This document shows positions 36,280-44,934 of a DNA stretch of 64,000 nucleotides, piece by piece. The first letter of the stretch is position 1. Each line of letters starts with the position of its first letter. The notes under the pieces were generated by a model. It was given only the letters and a program-made list of their open reading frames with translations. It did no database searches and had not been told where the DNA came from. Made by a program: the position numbers and the translations under genes. The stretch is taken from the NCBI RefSeq assembly GCF_001421765.1, contig NZ_LMLA01000007.1, forward strand, positions 335,510 to 399,509, read 5' to 3'. This DNA is from Sphingomonas sp. Leaf32. GTDB taxonomy: Bacteria > Pseudomonadota > Alphaproteobacteria > Sphingomonadales > Sphingomonadaceae.

Positions 36280-37404
36280 GGGGTTTTTTACCGCAAGATT
36301 GCCGTTCTCGTCATAGCGCGCCTCGGGCGGCACGGTCACCGGCGGCTGGATGCCGCCCGCCTGCCGGTTGACGCCCATGACGAACGCCAGGACGGTGGCG
36401 ATGGCGAGGTACAGGTCGTCGCGGATCTCCTGCCCCTGTCGGCTGGTGTAGTAGACGGCGCGGGCGAGCTGCGGATATTCGAGCATCGGCACCTTCGCCT
36501 CCGCCGCCAGTTCGCGAATGGCGAGCGCGGTGGCGCCGCGGCCCTTGGCCACCACCACCGGCACCTGGTCGCGGCCATGATCGTAGCGCAGCGCGACGGC
36601 GAAGTGCGTCGGGTTGGTCAACACGACCTGCGCCTCGCCCACCGCCTGTCGGAAGCCGCCCTTCAAAATCTCGTGCCGCCGCTGGCGGATCTGCGCCTTC
36701 ACATGCGGATCGCCGTCGCTTTCCTTGTGTTCGTCGCGCACTTCCTGCTTCGACATCTGCAACCGCTGCATCCGCTGGAAGATCGCCAGCGGCACGTCGA
36801 GGCCGGCGATCAGCACCAGCCCGCCCGCCATCACGAACAACAGCGTCAGGAACGTGCCGCCCAGATCGCCGACCGCCTGGTCGACGTTCGACGATACCAG
36901 CCCGACCGAGCTGACCGCCGCCTTCTTGAGCATCACATAGCCGATCGCGCCGAGCAGGATGACCTTCAGCAGCGACTTGCCGAGTTCGATCCAGCCCTGC
37001 GTGCCGAAGATGCGCTTCATCCCCGACGCCGGGTTGATCCGCGACCCCTTGGGCGCCAGCGCGCCGCCGTTGAAGCGGATCCCGGTCAGCCCCGCCTGTG
37101 CGAGGATGCTGGCCGATACCGCGAGTGCGAGGATGCCGCCCAGCGACGGCAGCAGCTTCCACCCCGCCTCGATCAACGGGCGCCAGGGCTGGAAATCCTC
37201 GACGTCCGCCCGGCCGAAGCTGAAGCTGGCGGTCATGATCGCCTTGCACGCCCCGACCAGCGAGGGGCCGAGCAGCGCCAGCCAGGCACAGCCGGCCAGG
37301 ATCACCAGCGCCGCGCCCAGTTCCTTGGACTTGAGGATGTCGCCATCTTCGCGCGCCTTGTCGAGGCGCTTCTGGGTTGGGCTTTCGGTTTTGTCCTCGC
37401 TCAT
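36277..37404 (-). CDS. flhB: Flagellar export switch protein FlhB
   Basis: 375 residues. Four N-terminal membrane helices, then the cytoplasmic domain with the autocleavage motif NPTH in VVLTNPTHFAVALRYDHG, which switches export from rod/hook to filament substrates. The N-terminus MSEDKTESPTQKRLDKAREDG is typical. Start overlaps the fliR stop (ATGA). Ends just before the fliD promoter. Confidence 0.96.
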   Translation of the reverse strand: MSEDKTESPTQKRLDKAREDGDILKSKELGAALVILAGCAWLALLGPSLVGACKAIMTASFSFGRADVEDFQPWRPLIEAGWKLLPSLGGILALAVSASILAQAGLTGIRFNGGALAPKGSRINPASGMKRIFGTQGWIELGKSLLKVILLGAIGYVMLKKAAVSSVGLVSSNVDQAVGDLGGTFLTLLFVMAGGLVLIAGLDVPLAIFQRMQRLQMSKQEVRDEHKESDGDPHVKAQIRQRRHEILKGGFRQAVGEAQVVLTNPTHFAVALRYDHGRDQVPVVVAKGRGATALAIRELAAEAKVPMLEYPQLARAVYYTSRQGQEIRDDLYLAIATVLAFVMGVNRQAGGIQPPVTVPPEARYDENGNLAVKNP

Positions 37405-38183
37405 CCGACCCCTCCCAGCACCAGCGTGTTGGCGGCCTCCATCGCCTCCTGCACGATGACCAGCATATAATCGGTCATTGCCGGCAGCGCGACGAACAAG
37501 GCGACGACGCCGACGAACAGGCTTGCCGGAAGCCCGACCGCGAACAGGTTGAGCGCCGGGGCCGAGCGCGACAACATCCCCATGACGAGGTTGAGGCACA
37601 GCAGCAGGAACCCGACCGGCAGCGCGAGGAGCAGCCCCGACAGGAACGCATAGCCGCCGAAGATTGCGATATTCTCCAGCTTGGCCGGGGACAGCCACGC
37701 CGCGCCCGGCGGCAGCAGTTCATAGGACCTGACGATCAGGTCGATCAGCAGCAGATGGCCGTCGAGCGAGAGGAACAGCAGCGTCAGCAGCACCGACAGG
37801 AAGGTGCCGAGCGCCGGACTCTGCGCCCCGTTCTGCGGATCGACCATTGCCGCGAAGCCGATGCCCATCGAAATGCCGATGACCTCGGCCGCGATCAGCG
37901 GCGCGGCGAAGGCGATCTGCAACACGAAGCCGATGGCAAGGCCGACCAGCCCCTCGGCGGCGATGCTGAGGATGGTGGTGAGCGAAAAGATTTCGGTCGG
38001 GATGGCGAAGGGCTGGGCTTTCAGCACCAGCACCGCGATCGCGCCGGACAGCAGCACGCGCACCTGCACCGGCATCGCCACCGCGCCGAACACCGGCGCG
38101 ACGATGAACGCGGCACCGATGCGGACCATGGTGAAGAGCAGCGCCCACATCTGCGGCTCGACCGCGAGGCCGAGGCCTAGCAT
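37401..38183 (-). CDS. fliR: Flagellar export apparatus protein FliR
   Basis: 260 residues, polytopic component of the FliPQR export gate. FTMVRIGAAFIVAPVFGAV and PVGFLLLCLNLVMGMLSRSAPALN are family landmarks. Length is usual. Start at 38183 is where the family homology begins; more upstream codons are repeat DNA. 263 bp of repeats separate it from fliQ, the only large gap in the long operon. Confidence 0.94.
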   Translation of the reverse strand: MLGLGLAVEPQMWALLFTMVRIGAAFIVAPVFGAVAMPVQVRVLLSGAIAVLVLKAQPFAIPTEIFSLTTILSIAAEGLVGLAIGFVLQIAFAAPLIAAEVIGISMGIGFAAMVDPQNGAQSPALGTFLSVLLTLLFLSLDGHLLLIDLIVRSYELLPPGAAWLSPAKLENIAIFGGYAFLSGLLLALPVGFLLLCLNLVMGMLSRSAPALNLFAVGLPASLFVGVVALFVALPAMTDYMLVIVQEAMEAANTLVLGGVG

Positions 38184-38210
38184 AACCCCGCGTCCACCGC
38201 ACCTACCCGT

Positions 38211-38285
38211 ACCCCCGCGCAGGCGGGGGTCCAGAGCCACGAACGCCGCCGCCTGTAACCCTGGACCCCCGCCGGCGCGGGGGGA
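38211..38285. repeat. GC-rich palindromic repeat pair, family C, copy 1
   Basis: Hairpin ACCCCCGCGCAGGCGGGGGT (38211-38230) and, 31 bp on, CTGGACCCCCGCCGGCGCGG. TAACCCTGGACCCCCGCC is shared with the element at 53847-53935. Lies between fliR and fliQ. Confidence 0.7.
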
Positions 38286-38323
38286 CGGCGTGAGGGGAGA
38301 TGGGCATCAGCCACACGAACGTC

Positions 38324-38419
38324 GTCATTCCGGCTAAGGCCGGAATCCATTGTGTCGGATGTTGTCGAAGGCGCGCAACCGTCCCCCCGTCCATGGATTC
38401 CGGCCTTCGCCGGAATGAC
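38324..38419. repeat. Palindromic repeat pair, family D
   Basis: GTCATTCCGGCTAAGGCCGG AATCC at the left and GGATTCCGGCCTTCGCCGG AATGAC at the right form an inverted pair across 96 bp, a REP-like element inside the flagellar operon between fliR and fliQ. Together with family C it fills 38184-38446. Confidence 0.75.
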
Positions 38420-38446
38420 GAAGGATGTGACCGTGGTGCTTGTCAC

Positions 38447-38719
38447 TTACCGCACCAGATCCGGGATCCGCTCGAAGATGCTCGTCGTGAAATCGCTCAG
38501 CAGCCCGAGGATCATGCCGCCGAACACCGCGAGGCTGATGCCGACCACCGCCAGCTTCGGCACGAACGACAGCGTCTGTTCGTTGATCGACGTCGCCGCC
38601 TGAATCATGCCCAGGATCAGGCCCGACAACAGCGCCGGAATGAGAATGGGTGCCGCGACCAGCGCCAGCACCCACATCGCCTCGCGCGCGACGGTCATGA
38701 AATAGCCTGCGTCGACCAT
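38447..38719 (-). CDS. fliQ: Flagellar export apparatus protein FliQ
   Basis: 90 residues, two membrane helices, one of the FliPQR gate subunits. WVLALVAAPILIPALLSGLILG and SINEQTLSFVPKLAVV are the FliQ signature. ATG 4 bp after fliP. Usual length. Confidence 0.95.
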   Translation of the reverse strand: MVDAGYFMTVAREAMWVLALVAAPILIPALLSGLILGMIQAATSINEQTLSFVPKLAVVGISLAVFGGMILGLLSDFTTSIFERIPDLVR

Positions 38720-38723
38720 GGCG

Positions 38724-39662
38724 TTACGTCCCGAATGATGCGGCAAGGCTGCCCATCGTCAGTGCCCAGCCATCGACCAGCACGAACAGCAGCAATTTGA
38801 ACGGCAGCGAGATGATCGTCGGCGACAGCATCATCATGCCCAGCGACATGAGGACCGTCGCGACCACCAGATCGATGACGATGAACGGCAGGAAGATCAG
38901 GAACGCGATCTGGAACGCGGTCTTCAGCTCGCTGGTGACGAAGGCGGGCAGCAGGATCGTGAACGGCGTGTCGGCGGGCGTCGCGATCGGGCCGATCTTG
39001 GCCATCTGCGCGAACATCGTCACGTCCTTGGTCCGGGTTTGCTTCAGCATGAACGAATGGAGCGGCAGGCTGGCCGCCTCGATCATCTGGGTCGAACTGA
39101 TCTGCCCGGCGGCATAGGGCTTGATCGCCGTCTCGTTGATGCGGCCGATCACCGGCGACATCACGAACAGCGACAGGAACAGCGACAGGCCGACCAGCAC
39201 CTGGTTCGGCGGCGTCTGTTGCAGGCCCAGCGCCTGGCGCAGCACCGACAACACGATCAGGATCCGGGTGAAACTGGTCATCATCAGCAGGATGCCGGGC
39301 AGGACCGACAACAGCCCCATGATGATGAGGATCTGCAGCGACAGCGCCATCGGCGCGTCGTTCTTGCCGCCCAGCTGCCCCAGCGCACGGTCGAGCGCGT
39401 CGGCGGCCCCCGGAGTCGGCGCAGGCGCGGCGGGAACCCCCTGCGCCATCGCCGGCACGGCGAGGAACAGCATCAGCGCGATGCCGATCACCGCCAGCAC
39501 CACCTCCAGCCGCCAGTGCGGCAGCGTGCGCGACGGGCGGCGGACCTTCACCGTCTGCGCCGGTACGGTCGCCATCGTCCGCCGGCGCGCGGCCGCGATC
39601 GGCGACGGGCGATACCGTATCCGCGCCAGCACCGGCTTCAGCTTCCCCCCCGCGAAATTCAC
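38724..39662 (-). CDS. fliP: Flagellar export apparatus protein FliP
   Basis: 312 residues from a GTG that overlaps the fliO stop (GTGA); an ATG at 39575 would give 283. Signal-anchor helix about 54-74 (from the GTG), then [20 protein letters not shown] with [14 protein letters not shown], and the C-terminal [21 protein letters not shown], all diagnostic for FliP. The basic N-terminal extension is longer than in most homologues, which favours the ATG; the overlap favours the GTG. Confidence 0.95.
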   Translation of the reverse strand: MNFAGGKLKPVLARIRYRPSPIAAARRRTMATVPAQTVKVRRPSRTLPHWRLEVVLAVIGIALMLFLAVPAMAQGVPAAPAPTPGAADALDRALGQLGGKNDAPMALSLQILIIMGLLSVLPGILLMMTSFTRILIVLSVLRQALGLQQTPPNQVLVGLSLFLSLFVMSPVIGRINETAIKPYAAGQISSTQMIEAASLPLHSFMLKQTRTKDVTMFAQMAKIGPIATPADTPFTILLPAFVTSELKTAFQIAFLIFLPFIVIDLVVATVLMSLGMMMLSPTIISLPFKLLLFVLVDGWALTMGSLAASFGT

Positions 39663-39913
39663 TTGTCGCCCCGGTCCAGCAACGTCACCCCGTTACGGCT
39701 GACCGATACCAGCAGCAGCCGGTCGTCGAATTCCAGCACGGCCAGCTTGGTGCCGGTCGACACCATCATCGTCTCGCGCACTTTCACCAGCCGTTCGCCC
39801 TGATTGCCCGGCATCCGCGCTTCGAGCCGACGCCACAGATACAGGCAGCCGATCATCAGCCCGCACACCAGCGGCAGCAGGATGACCAGCTTCAGGATGT
39901 ACGACCACATCAT
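39659..39913 (-). CDS. fliO: Flagellar biosynthesis protein FliO
   Basis: 84 residues. One N-terminal helix (about 5-27), then [37 protein letters not shown], the FliO core that stabilises FliP during gate assembly. Short compared with gammaproteobacterial FliO but normal for this group. Start overlaps the fliN stop (TGATG); MM at the N-terminus leaves a one-codon doubt. Confidence 0.85.
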   Translation of the reverse strand: MMWSYILKLVILLPLVCGLMIGCLYLWRRLEARMPGNQGERLVKVRETMMVSTGTKLAVLEFDDRLLLVSVSRNGVTLLDRGDK

Positions 39914-40209
39914 CAGCGGCTGACCCGCTTGTCCGGGCTGACCAGCTCGGTCATGCGCACGCCGAAGCGGTCGCCCACCGTCACCACCTCGCCCCGCCCG
40001 ATCAGCGTGCCGTTGACGAACACGTCGAGCAGTTCGTTGGCGGCGCGGTCCAGCTCGATCACGCTCGATTCGCTCAGCGCCAGCAGCTCGCGCAACGTCA
40101 GCTGCGTCGACCCGATCTCGACGGTCAGGCGGACGTCGACATCCTGCAACAGCTTGAAATTGGCGGCGAGCGACGCTTCGGCGGGGAAGCCACCGGTCAT
40201 CTCGTTCAT
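39913..40209 (-). CDS. fliN: Flagellar motor switch protein FliN
   Basis: 98 residues, C-ring protein. NFKLLQDVDVRLTVEIGSTQLTLRELLAL and VFVNGTLIGRGEVVTVGDRFGVRMTEL form the SpoA domain. Short, lacking the long N-terminal part of enterobacterial FliN. ATGA overlap with fliM. Confidence 0.94.
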   Translation of the reverse strand: MNEMTGGFPAEASLAANFKLLQDVDVRLTVEIGSTQLTLRELLALSESSVIELDRAANELLDVFVNGTLIGRGEVVTVGDRFGVRMTELVSPDKRVSR

Positions 40210-41159
40210 TGGAATTCCTCTTCGAAACCGGGGTCGATGGTGTTGAGCTTGATCGCGGCCTGTCCGTTGGCGGTGCCGACCGTGCCGGTGCCCAGCCGCC
40301 GGTTGGCGACCCATACCGGCACCTGCGGGCCGAAGCTGATCGGGATGACGTCACCCTCCTTCAGTTCCAGCAGCATGGCGAGCGAGACGACCGGTTCGGC
40401 CAGGACCGAGCGCACCGGCAGCTTCACGCTCATGACCGCGCGGGTCAGGCCCGACAGCCATTTCGGATCGGGCGCGCTCTTGCCGTGCACCTTGGTCGAC
40501 AGCTGCGGCGCATGGGGTTTGAGCGCCGCCACGGGGTACAGGATGTCGATGAAGGTCGGGTCGGCGTCGCCTGCCGCGATGCCGAAGCGGGTCGCGATCA
40601 CCGCGTCCTCGCCATCGATCGCGCCCATCATCGCCGGGTTCGATTCGGGGATGCCGGGTTCGAATCCGATGCCGGCCAGCGGTCCCCACGCTTCGCTCAG
40701 CGGTTGCGCGATCGCCCCGGCCAGCCGCCGCAGCATCGCCTCGGCCGCCGGCGAAAACTCGATCGGCAGCGGGGAGGGCGCCTCGCCGAACCCGCCGAAG
40801 AAAATGTCGAGCACTTCGAGCAGGAAGGCACCGTCGAACACGATGATCGCCGGGCTTCCCCCGGTCGACAGTGTCATCGGCACCCACCCGGTCAGCTTGT
40901 CCGCGCGCCGGGCGGCGACATAGCCCGCGAATCGGTCGACCTCGACCGGTTCGGCCCAGCTGCGCACGCCCCGGCGCAGCAGCGGTTCGAACACCTGCCG
41001 CAGCGACCGGGCCATCCGCGCCGACAGATGCTCCAGCGCATGGAGGTCGCCGAACGGATTGAGGTTCGCCACGCCCAGGCTCGACACGTGCGACGCCGGG
41101 GCAGTCCGGCGGGTCCGTTCGCGGCGCTCGGGCGCAGAAGTGGACGGGGCGTTAACCAT
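40206..41159 (-). CDS. fliM: Flagellar motor switch protein FliM
   Basis: 317 residues. Middle CheC-like domain (LHALEHLSARMARSLRQVFEPLLR ... ADKLTGWVPM) and C-terminal SpoA domain (VSLAMLLELKEGDVIPISFG). The extreme N-terminus reads MVNAPSTSAPERRERTRR and lacks a clear CheY-P binding LSQxEIDALL motif, which is odd for FliM. 6 bp after fliL. Either the start is misplaced or CheY docks differently. Confidence 0.92.
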   Translation of the reverse strand: MVNAPSTSAPERRERTRRTAPASHVSSLGVANLNPFGDLHALEHLSARMARSLRQVFEPLLRRGVRSWAEPVEVDRFAGYVAARRADKLTGWVPMTLSTGGSPAIIVFDGAFLLEVLDIFFGGFGEAPSPLPIEFSPAAEAMLRRLAGAIAQPLSEAWGPLAGIGFEPGIPESNPAMMGAIDGEDAVIATRFGIAAGDADPTFIDILYPVAALKPHAPQLSTKVHGKSAPDPKWLSGLTRAVMSVKLPVRSVLAEPVVSLAMLLELKEGDVIPISFGPQVPVWVANRRLGTGTVGTANGQAAIKLNTIDPGFEEEFQ

Positions 41160-41165
41160 GCACGT

Positions 41166-41840
41166 TTACTGAACGACAAATTGGGTAAAATAAACGTTAC
41201 CGATGCCGCCAAAGCCCTCTTTCTGCTCGAGTGTGTCGTTGATGGCCTTTTTGATGCGCAGCGACAGCTGTTTCTTCCCCTCGGCGGTGAATACCTGATC
41301 CTCGGTCGTCTCGCCCAGCGCCAGCAGGATCGCCGAGCGGATCGCGATTTCATGGGTCTTCAGGTTGTCGAGCACCTTGTGGTCGTAGGATGTCGAGATG
41401 GCGATGCCGACCTGGATGAAGTGCGTGCTGTCGGTGAGGTTGGAGGTGAACTCCTTCTCCATCGGATAATAGCTCGACGCATAGCGGTCGCCGCCTTCCA
41501 TCTCCGGTGTCGGGCGTCCGCCCTCGCCGTTGTTGGCCGCGGCCTCGCCGCCGCCTTCGCCGCCACCTTCACCACCGCCTTCGCCGCCGCCTTCACCGCC
41601 GGCGGCGCTGGCCTTCACTTCCTCGGACTTGGGGACCAGCTTGGGCAGGTCCTTCTTGACCTCCTCATGCTCTCCTTCCTTGGCATGGCCGCCGCCGATC
41701 AGCCCGGCCGAACTGGCATAGAGGCCGGCGCCGACGCCACCGCCCAGCAGGACGAGGACGCCCACCGCCATGACGATGATCTTTCCCAGCTTGCCCTTCT
41801 TCTTGGCCGGTTTTTCCTCCGGCGCTTCCTTGTCGCTCAT
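41166..41840 (-). CDS. fliL: Flagellar basal body-associated protein FliL
   Basis: 224 residues. Lys-rich cytoplasmic N-terminus, one helix (about 19-40), and a C-terminal stomatin-like domain (YYPMEKEFTSNLTDSTHFIQVGIAIS). A linker of Gly-Gly-Glu repeats (about 81-98, encoded around 41547-41605) is unusual and comes from a short DNA tandem repeat. FliL supports the stator near the motor. 11 bp after fliK. Confidence 0.93.
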   Translation of the reverse strand: MSDKEAPEEKPAKKKGKLGKIIVMAVGVLVLLGGGVGAGLYASSAGLIGGGHAKEGEHEEVKKDLPKLVPKSEEVKASAAGGEGGGEGGGEGGGEGGGEAAANNGEGGRPTPEMEGGDRYASSYYPMEKEFTSNLTDSTHFIQVGIAISTSYDHKVLDNLKTHEIAIRSAILLALGETTEDQVFTAEGKKQLSLRIKKAINDTLEQKEGFGGIGNVYFTQFVVQ

Positions 41841-41851
41841 GTCGTGGTTCC

Positions 41852-44473
41852 TCAGGCGATACGATCATCGGATCGGGTGGATTGCGTGGTCGTGCGGGTC
41901 GTGGCGGATCGCGGCGCGCGGGGGGCAGGGTTGCCCTGATCCTGCGCCTGCCGCTGCGATTGTTGCGGCTGCTGCTGCGTGCCGACATCGACCTGCATCC
42001 CGCCCAGCTTCAGCCCGCGCGCCTCGGCCATCTGGACCAGTCGTGGCTGCGCCTCGGCCAGCAGACGTCCGGCATCGGCATTGTCGCTGTTGAAGTGGAC
42101 GTGGAGCTTGCCGTCGTCACCGGTGCGGATCGAAACCTGCACATCGCCCAGCGCGTCGGGCGACAGGCGGATGCGGGTCTCGCCATTGCCGGTGGTTCCG
42201 CTCGCCTCGCGCAGCGTCGTGATCCGGTCGATCATCCCCTCCACCCATTGCGGCTGGCGGGTGTCGAGCGTCGGCTGCGCGGCTTGGCCGGTCGGTGCGA
42301 CCGGGCGCAGCACCGCGGCGTCGGGAGCGGCAAGGGGGCCGCTGCCGGCGATCGACGCATCGTCGTCACGCCGGGCGCGGGCGGGGAGCGTGTCGGTATC
42401 GCGCACCGCCGCCTCGACCACCGGCACCGCGTCCGGCACCGGAACATCGGCTAGGCGCTTCACCGGGGGCGCTGCGGGGGCGATCGCCGGTGCGCCGACC
42501 GCCTGTCGGACGGTCGGGGCGACGATGGCCGCGCTACCCTCGACGACCGGCGCGGCATCGGGGAGCGGGACCGGCGCGATGCGCGTCACCGGCGCGGCAG
42601 CGATCGAACCCTGCGGTGCCGGGGCCGCGACCGGCACGACCGGCGCGGCGGCTTCCCCGGTCATCGGCGCGCGCTCGGCGGCGATGGGGCGAACGGTCGG
42701 TGCCATGGCGTCGGGTTCAGCCGTGCCCACAGCGACGGCCGGCGCGGCGTCGCGCAGCGGAGCGGACGCGCTGCGGCCGACCGGAGCGGCCGGCTGCGAT
42801 GCGGCGGCGGCAAGCGGGACGATCGGCGCGGTATCGGTTGGCAGACTGGCGGGTGCCATCGGACGCGATCCCGCGAGAGCGTCGGCTGTTGCGGCAGGCG
42901 TCCCGGTGTTCGTTGCCGTCGCGGCGGCGGGTCGGAATCCGGTCGGGGCTGCTTCGACGATTTCCGACAGGATCGGCCCCGATGCCGCGACGCGCGCCGG
43001 TTCGTCGGCACGGGCCGGCTCGATCACGATACCGGAGGGAACAGTCGGAGCCAACGGATCGACCGCAACGGTCGATACGGCTGGCAGGATGGCGGAGGGA
43101 ACCGTCGGGGCGACTACGGGTGCCATGGGCAAGACCGGCGAGGCTTCGGCCGCAGTCGCCGGCCCGGCACCGATGAAAGAGTTGTCCGGAGCCGCTCGCA
43201 GGTCGACGGACGCCGCCGCCGAAGCGGCCGGCATGATGCCGGGATCGGGCATGGCCATGGGCGCATCGCGCACGACCGCAGGCGGCACGACGCCGGCAAG
43301 CGATGGTGCGATCGGTACGGCCGCGCCTTGACGGAGATTGGCGGGCGATGCCGCCGAAGCCACCGGCGTGATGCCTGGAACGGCCATGGGCGCATTGCGC
43401 ATGACCGCAGGCGGCGCGACGCCGGCAACCGACGGTGCGGTCACGCCCTGGCGCAGGGCGGCGGACGGCGCACCAGGCGTCACGACGGCAGATGCGATCG
43501 GGCGGGCGGGCACCATCCCGACATCGTCCGCCACGGGCGGCACGACGACATGCACCGGCACCACGCGGTCGGTGTCGAGCGGCGTCACGACCCCGATCGC
43601 CGGTTCGACAGGCTTGGCGGTCGCGTTGCGCTTCGGTTCGGCAACCGACGCTTGAGGAAGCGTCGAGGTCGGCAGGCCATCACCCGCCCGCTTCGCCATC
43701 CGCATCGGTTGCGCCTTTGCCGGCATCGCGTCGCGCGAAACGACCTGCCCCGCTTCGATCAGGATCGATGCGGCGGGCTGCGCGCGTTCATCGGGGGAGG
43801 CCGGCGGATCGATCGGCGGCGGCGCGGCCTGTACGACGATCGCTTCGGCCGGTTGCGGTACGACCAGCGGCGCGGCCACGATCGGCATCGCGGCTTCCGC
43901 TGTCGGCAGGGCGGGCAGGGCAAGATCGCCCTCCCCCTCCGCCGCCGCCTGCGGCGCGGTATCGGGCGTCGGGGTTTCGGCCCGCTTCACGCGCGGCTGG
44001 GGAGCGGCAAAGCGGGTCGGCACCGGCATCGGCAAGGTGCGCAGCGCGACATCGTCGGCGCGCGGCGGAGCCTCGACCGGTTCCTTTTCGGGCAGCACGC
44101 TCGCCAGCACACCGATCGCCACCAGCACCGGTGCCGCCTGCGTTACCATCGGTTTGGCGACGGGGGCATCGGCCGTTTGCGGCAGCATCAACACCGCCTC
44201 GGTCGCCGACACCGGCAGCGGCGGCGCGATCGCGGGAACCGCATCGGCTGGTGCCTCCGCCAGCGCGACCGGCGCGGCAATCGCCACCGGCAAGCCGTTG
44301 CCGGCCGGGGCAGCCACCTGCCGCTCGACCGGCATGGCGGTTTCAGCAGCATCCCCGGCCGGCACCATCCCCGCGATCAACGCGGCAAAGTCGCCCGCTC
44401 CCGGTGCGACAAGCGGCATCGCCTGCATCGCAAGCGGGGAGGTGGTGCTGGAAAGGGCCGAAAGCAGGTGCAT
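41852..44473 (-). CDS. fliK: Flagellar hook-length control protein FliK
   Basis: 873 residues from the ATG at 44473 (a TTG at 44512 adds 13), far longer than the 300-500 usual for FliK. Most of it is Ala/Pro/Val-rich. Internal repeats about 45 residues long occur near 340-430 (LRQG...APPAVMRNAPMAVPGI then LRQG...VPPAVVRDAPMAMPDP). The C-terminal hook-export domain about 750-840 carries GNGETRIRLSPDALGDVQVS and the final part is Gln-rich. Its length should set or tolerate a longer hook ruler. Confidence 0.88.
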   Translation of the reverse strand: MHLLSALSSTTSPLAMQAMPLVAPGAGDFAALIAGMVPAGDAAETAMPVERQVAAPAGNGLPVAIAAPVALAEAPADAVPAIAPPLPVSATEAVLMLPQTADAPVAKPMVTQAAPVLVAIGVLASVLPEKEPVEAPPRADDVALRTLPMPVPTRFAAPQPRVKRAETPTPDTAPQAAAEGEGDLALPALPTAEAAMPIVAAPLVVPQPAEAIVVQAAPPPIDPPASPDERAQPAASILIEAGQVVSRDAMPAKAQPMRMAKRAGDGLPTSTLPQASVAEPKRNATAKPVEPAIGVVTPLDTDRVVPVHVVVPPVADDVGMVPARPIASAVVTPGAPSAALRQGVTAPSVAGVAPPAVMRNAPMAVPGITPVASAASPANLRQGAAVPIAPSLAGVVPPAVVRDAPMAMPDPGIMPAASAAASVDLRAAPDNSFIGAGPATAAEASPVLPMAPVVAPTVPSAILPAVSTVAVDPLAPTVPSGIVIEPARADEPARVAASGPILSEIVEAAPTGFRPAAATATNTGTPAATADALAGSRPMAPASLPTDTAPIVPLAAAASQPAAPVGRSASAPLRDAAPAVAVGTAEPDAMAPTVRPIAAERAPMTGEAAAPVVPVAAPAPQGSIAAAPVTRIAPVPLPDAAPVVEGSAAIVAPTVRQAVGAPAIAPAAPPVKRLADVPVPDAVPVVEAAVRDTDTLPARARRDDDASIAGSGPLAAPDAAVLRPVAPTGQAAQPTLDTRQPQWVEGMIDRITTLREASGTTGNGETRIRLSPDALGDVQVSIRTGDDGKLHVHFNSDNADAGRLLAEAQPRLVQMAEARGLKLGGMQVDVGTQQQPQQSQRQAQDQGNPAPRAPRSATTRTTTQSTRSDDRIA

Positions 44474-44505
44474 GGGTCGATCCGTCGAAGCGTTCGACCG
44501 GTCGA

Positions 44506-44934
44506 TCAGCAAGGATCGTGCCGATTGAGGCGGCGGACCGGCGGCGCGTTTTCCAGCGCGCGGAGTTCGCGCAGCGCCCGGGCGGCATGGGCGCGCTCCA
44601 GCAGCTTTTCGACCGCGCTCTGGTCGCGCTTGGCCGCCATCGTCGCCGATTTGGCGCGGGTCAGCCCGTCATCGGCCTGTAGCACGCGGTGTTCGACGAC
44701 CCGTGCGGTTGCATGGAGCTTCTCACGATAATGGGCTGCCGCGCCCAGCGTCTGGGCGCTGGCGCTCGGCGTCGGCACCGGCGACACCGCTTGCGCCAGG
44801 TTGAGGATACGGTCGCGCAGCGCGATCTCCTCCGCCACGCGGGCGGCGGCGCGCACTTCCTCGGCTTGCGTGAGGTTCAACTGCATGGTGCGCACCCGCA
44901 GCACGCGGGCAAGGCGCTTGGCCTTGTCAGACAC
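44506..44934 (-). CDS. fliJ: Flagellar export chaperone FliJ
   Basis: 142 residues, all helical coiled coil rich in Ala, Arg, Glu and Gln. Position between fliI and fliK and the repeated heptad-like content match FliJ, which sits in the FliI ATPase ring. Sequence is poorly conserved. GTG start overlaps the fliI stop by 8 nt. Confidence 0.8.
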   Translation of the reverse strand: MSDKAKRLARVLRVRTMQLNLTQAEEVRAAARVAEEIALRDRILNLAQAVSPVPTPSASAQTLGAAAHYREKLHATARVVEHRVLQADDGLTRAKSATMAAKRDQSAVEKLLERAHAARALRELRALENAPPVRRLNRHDPC

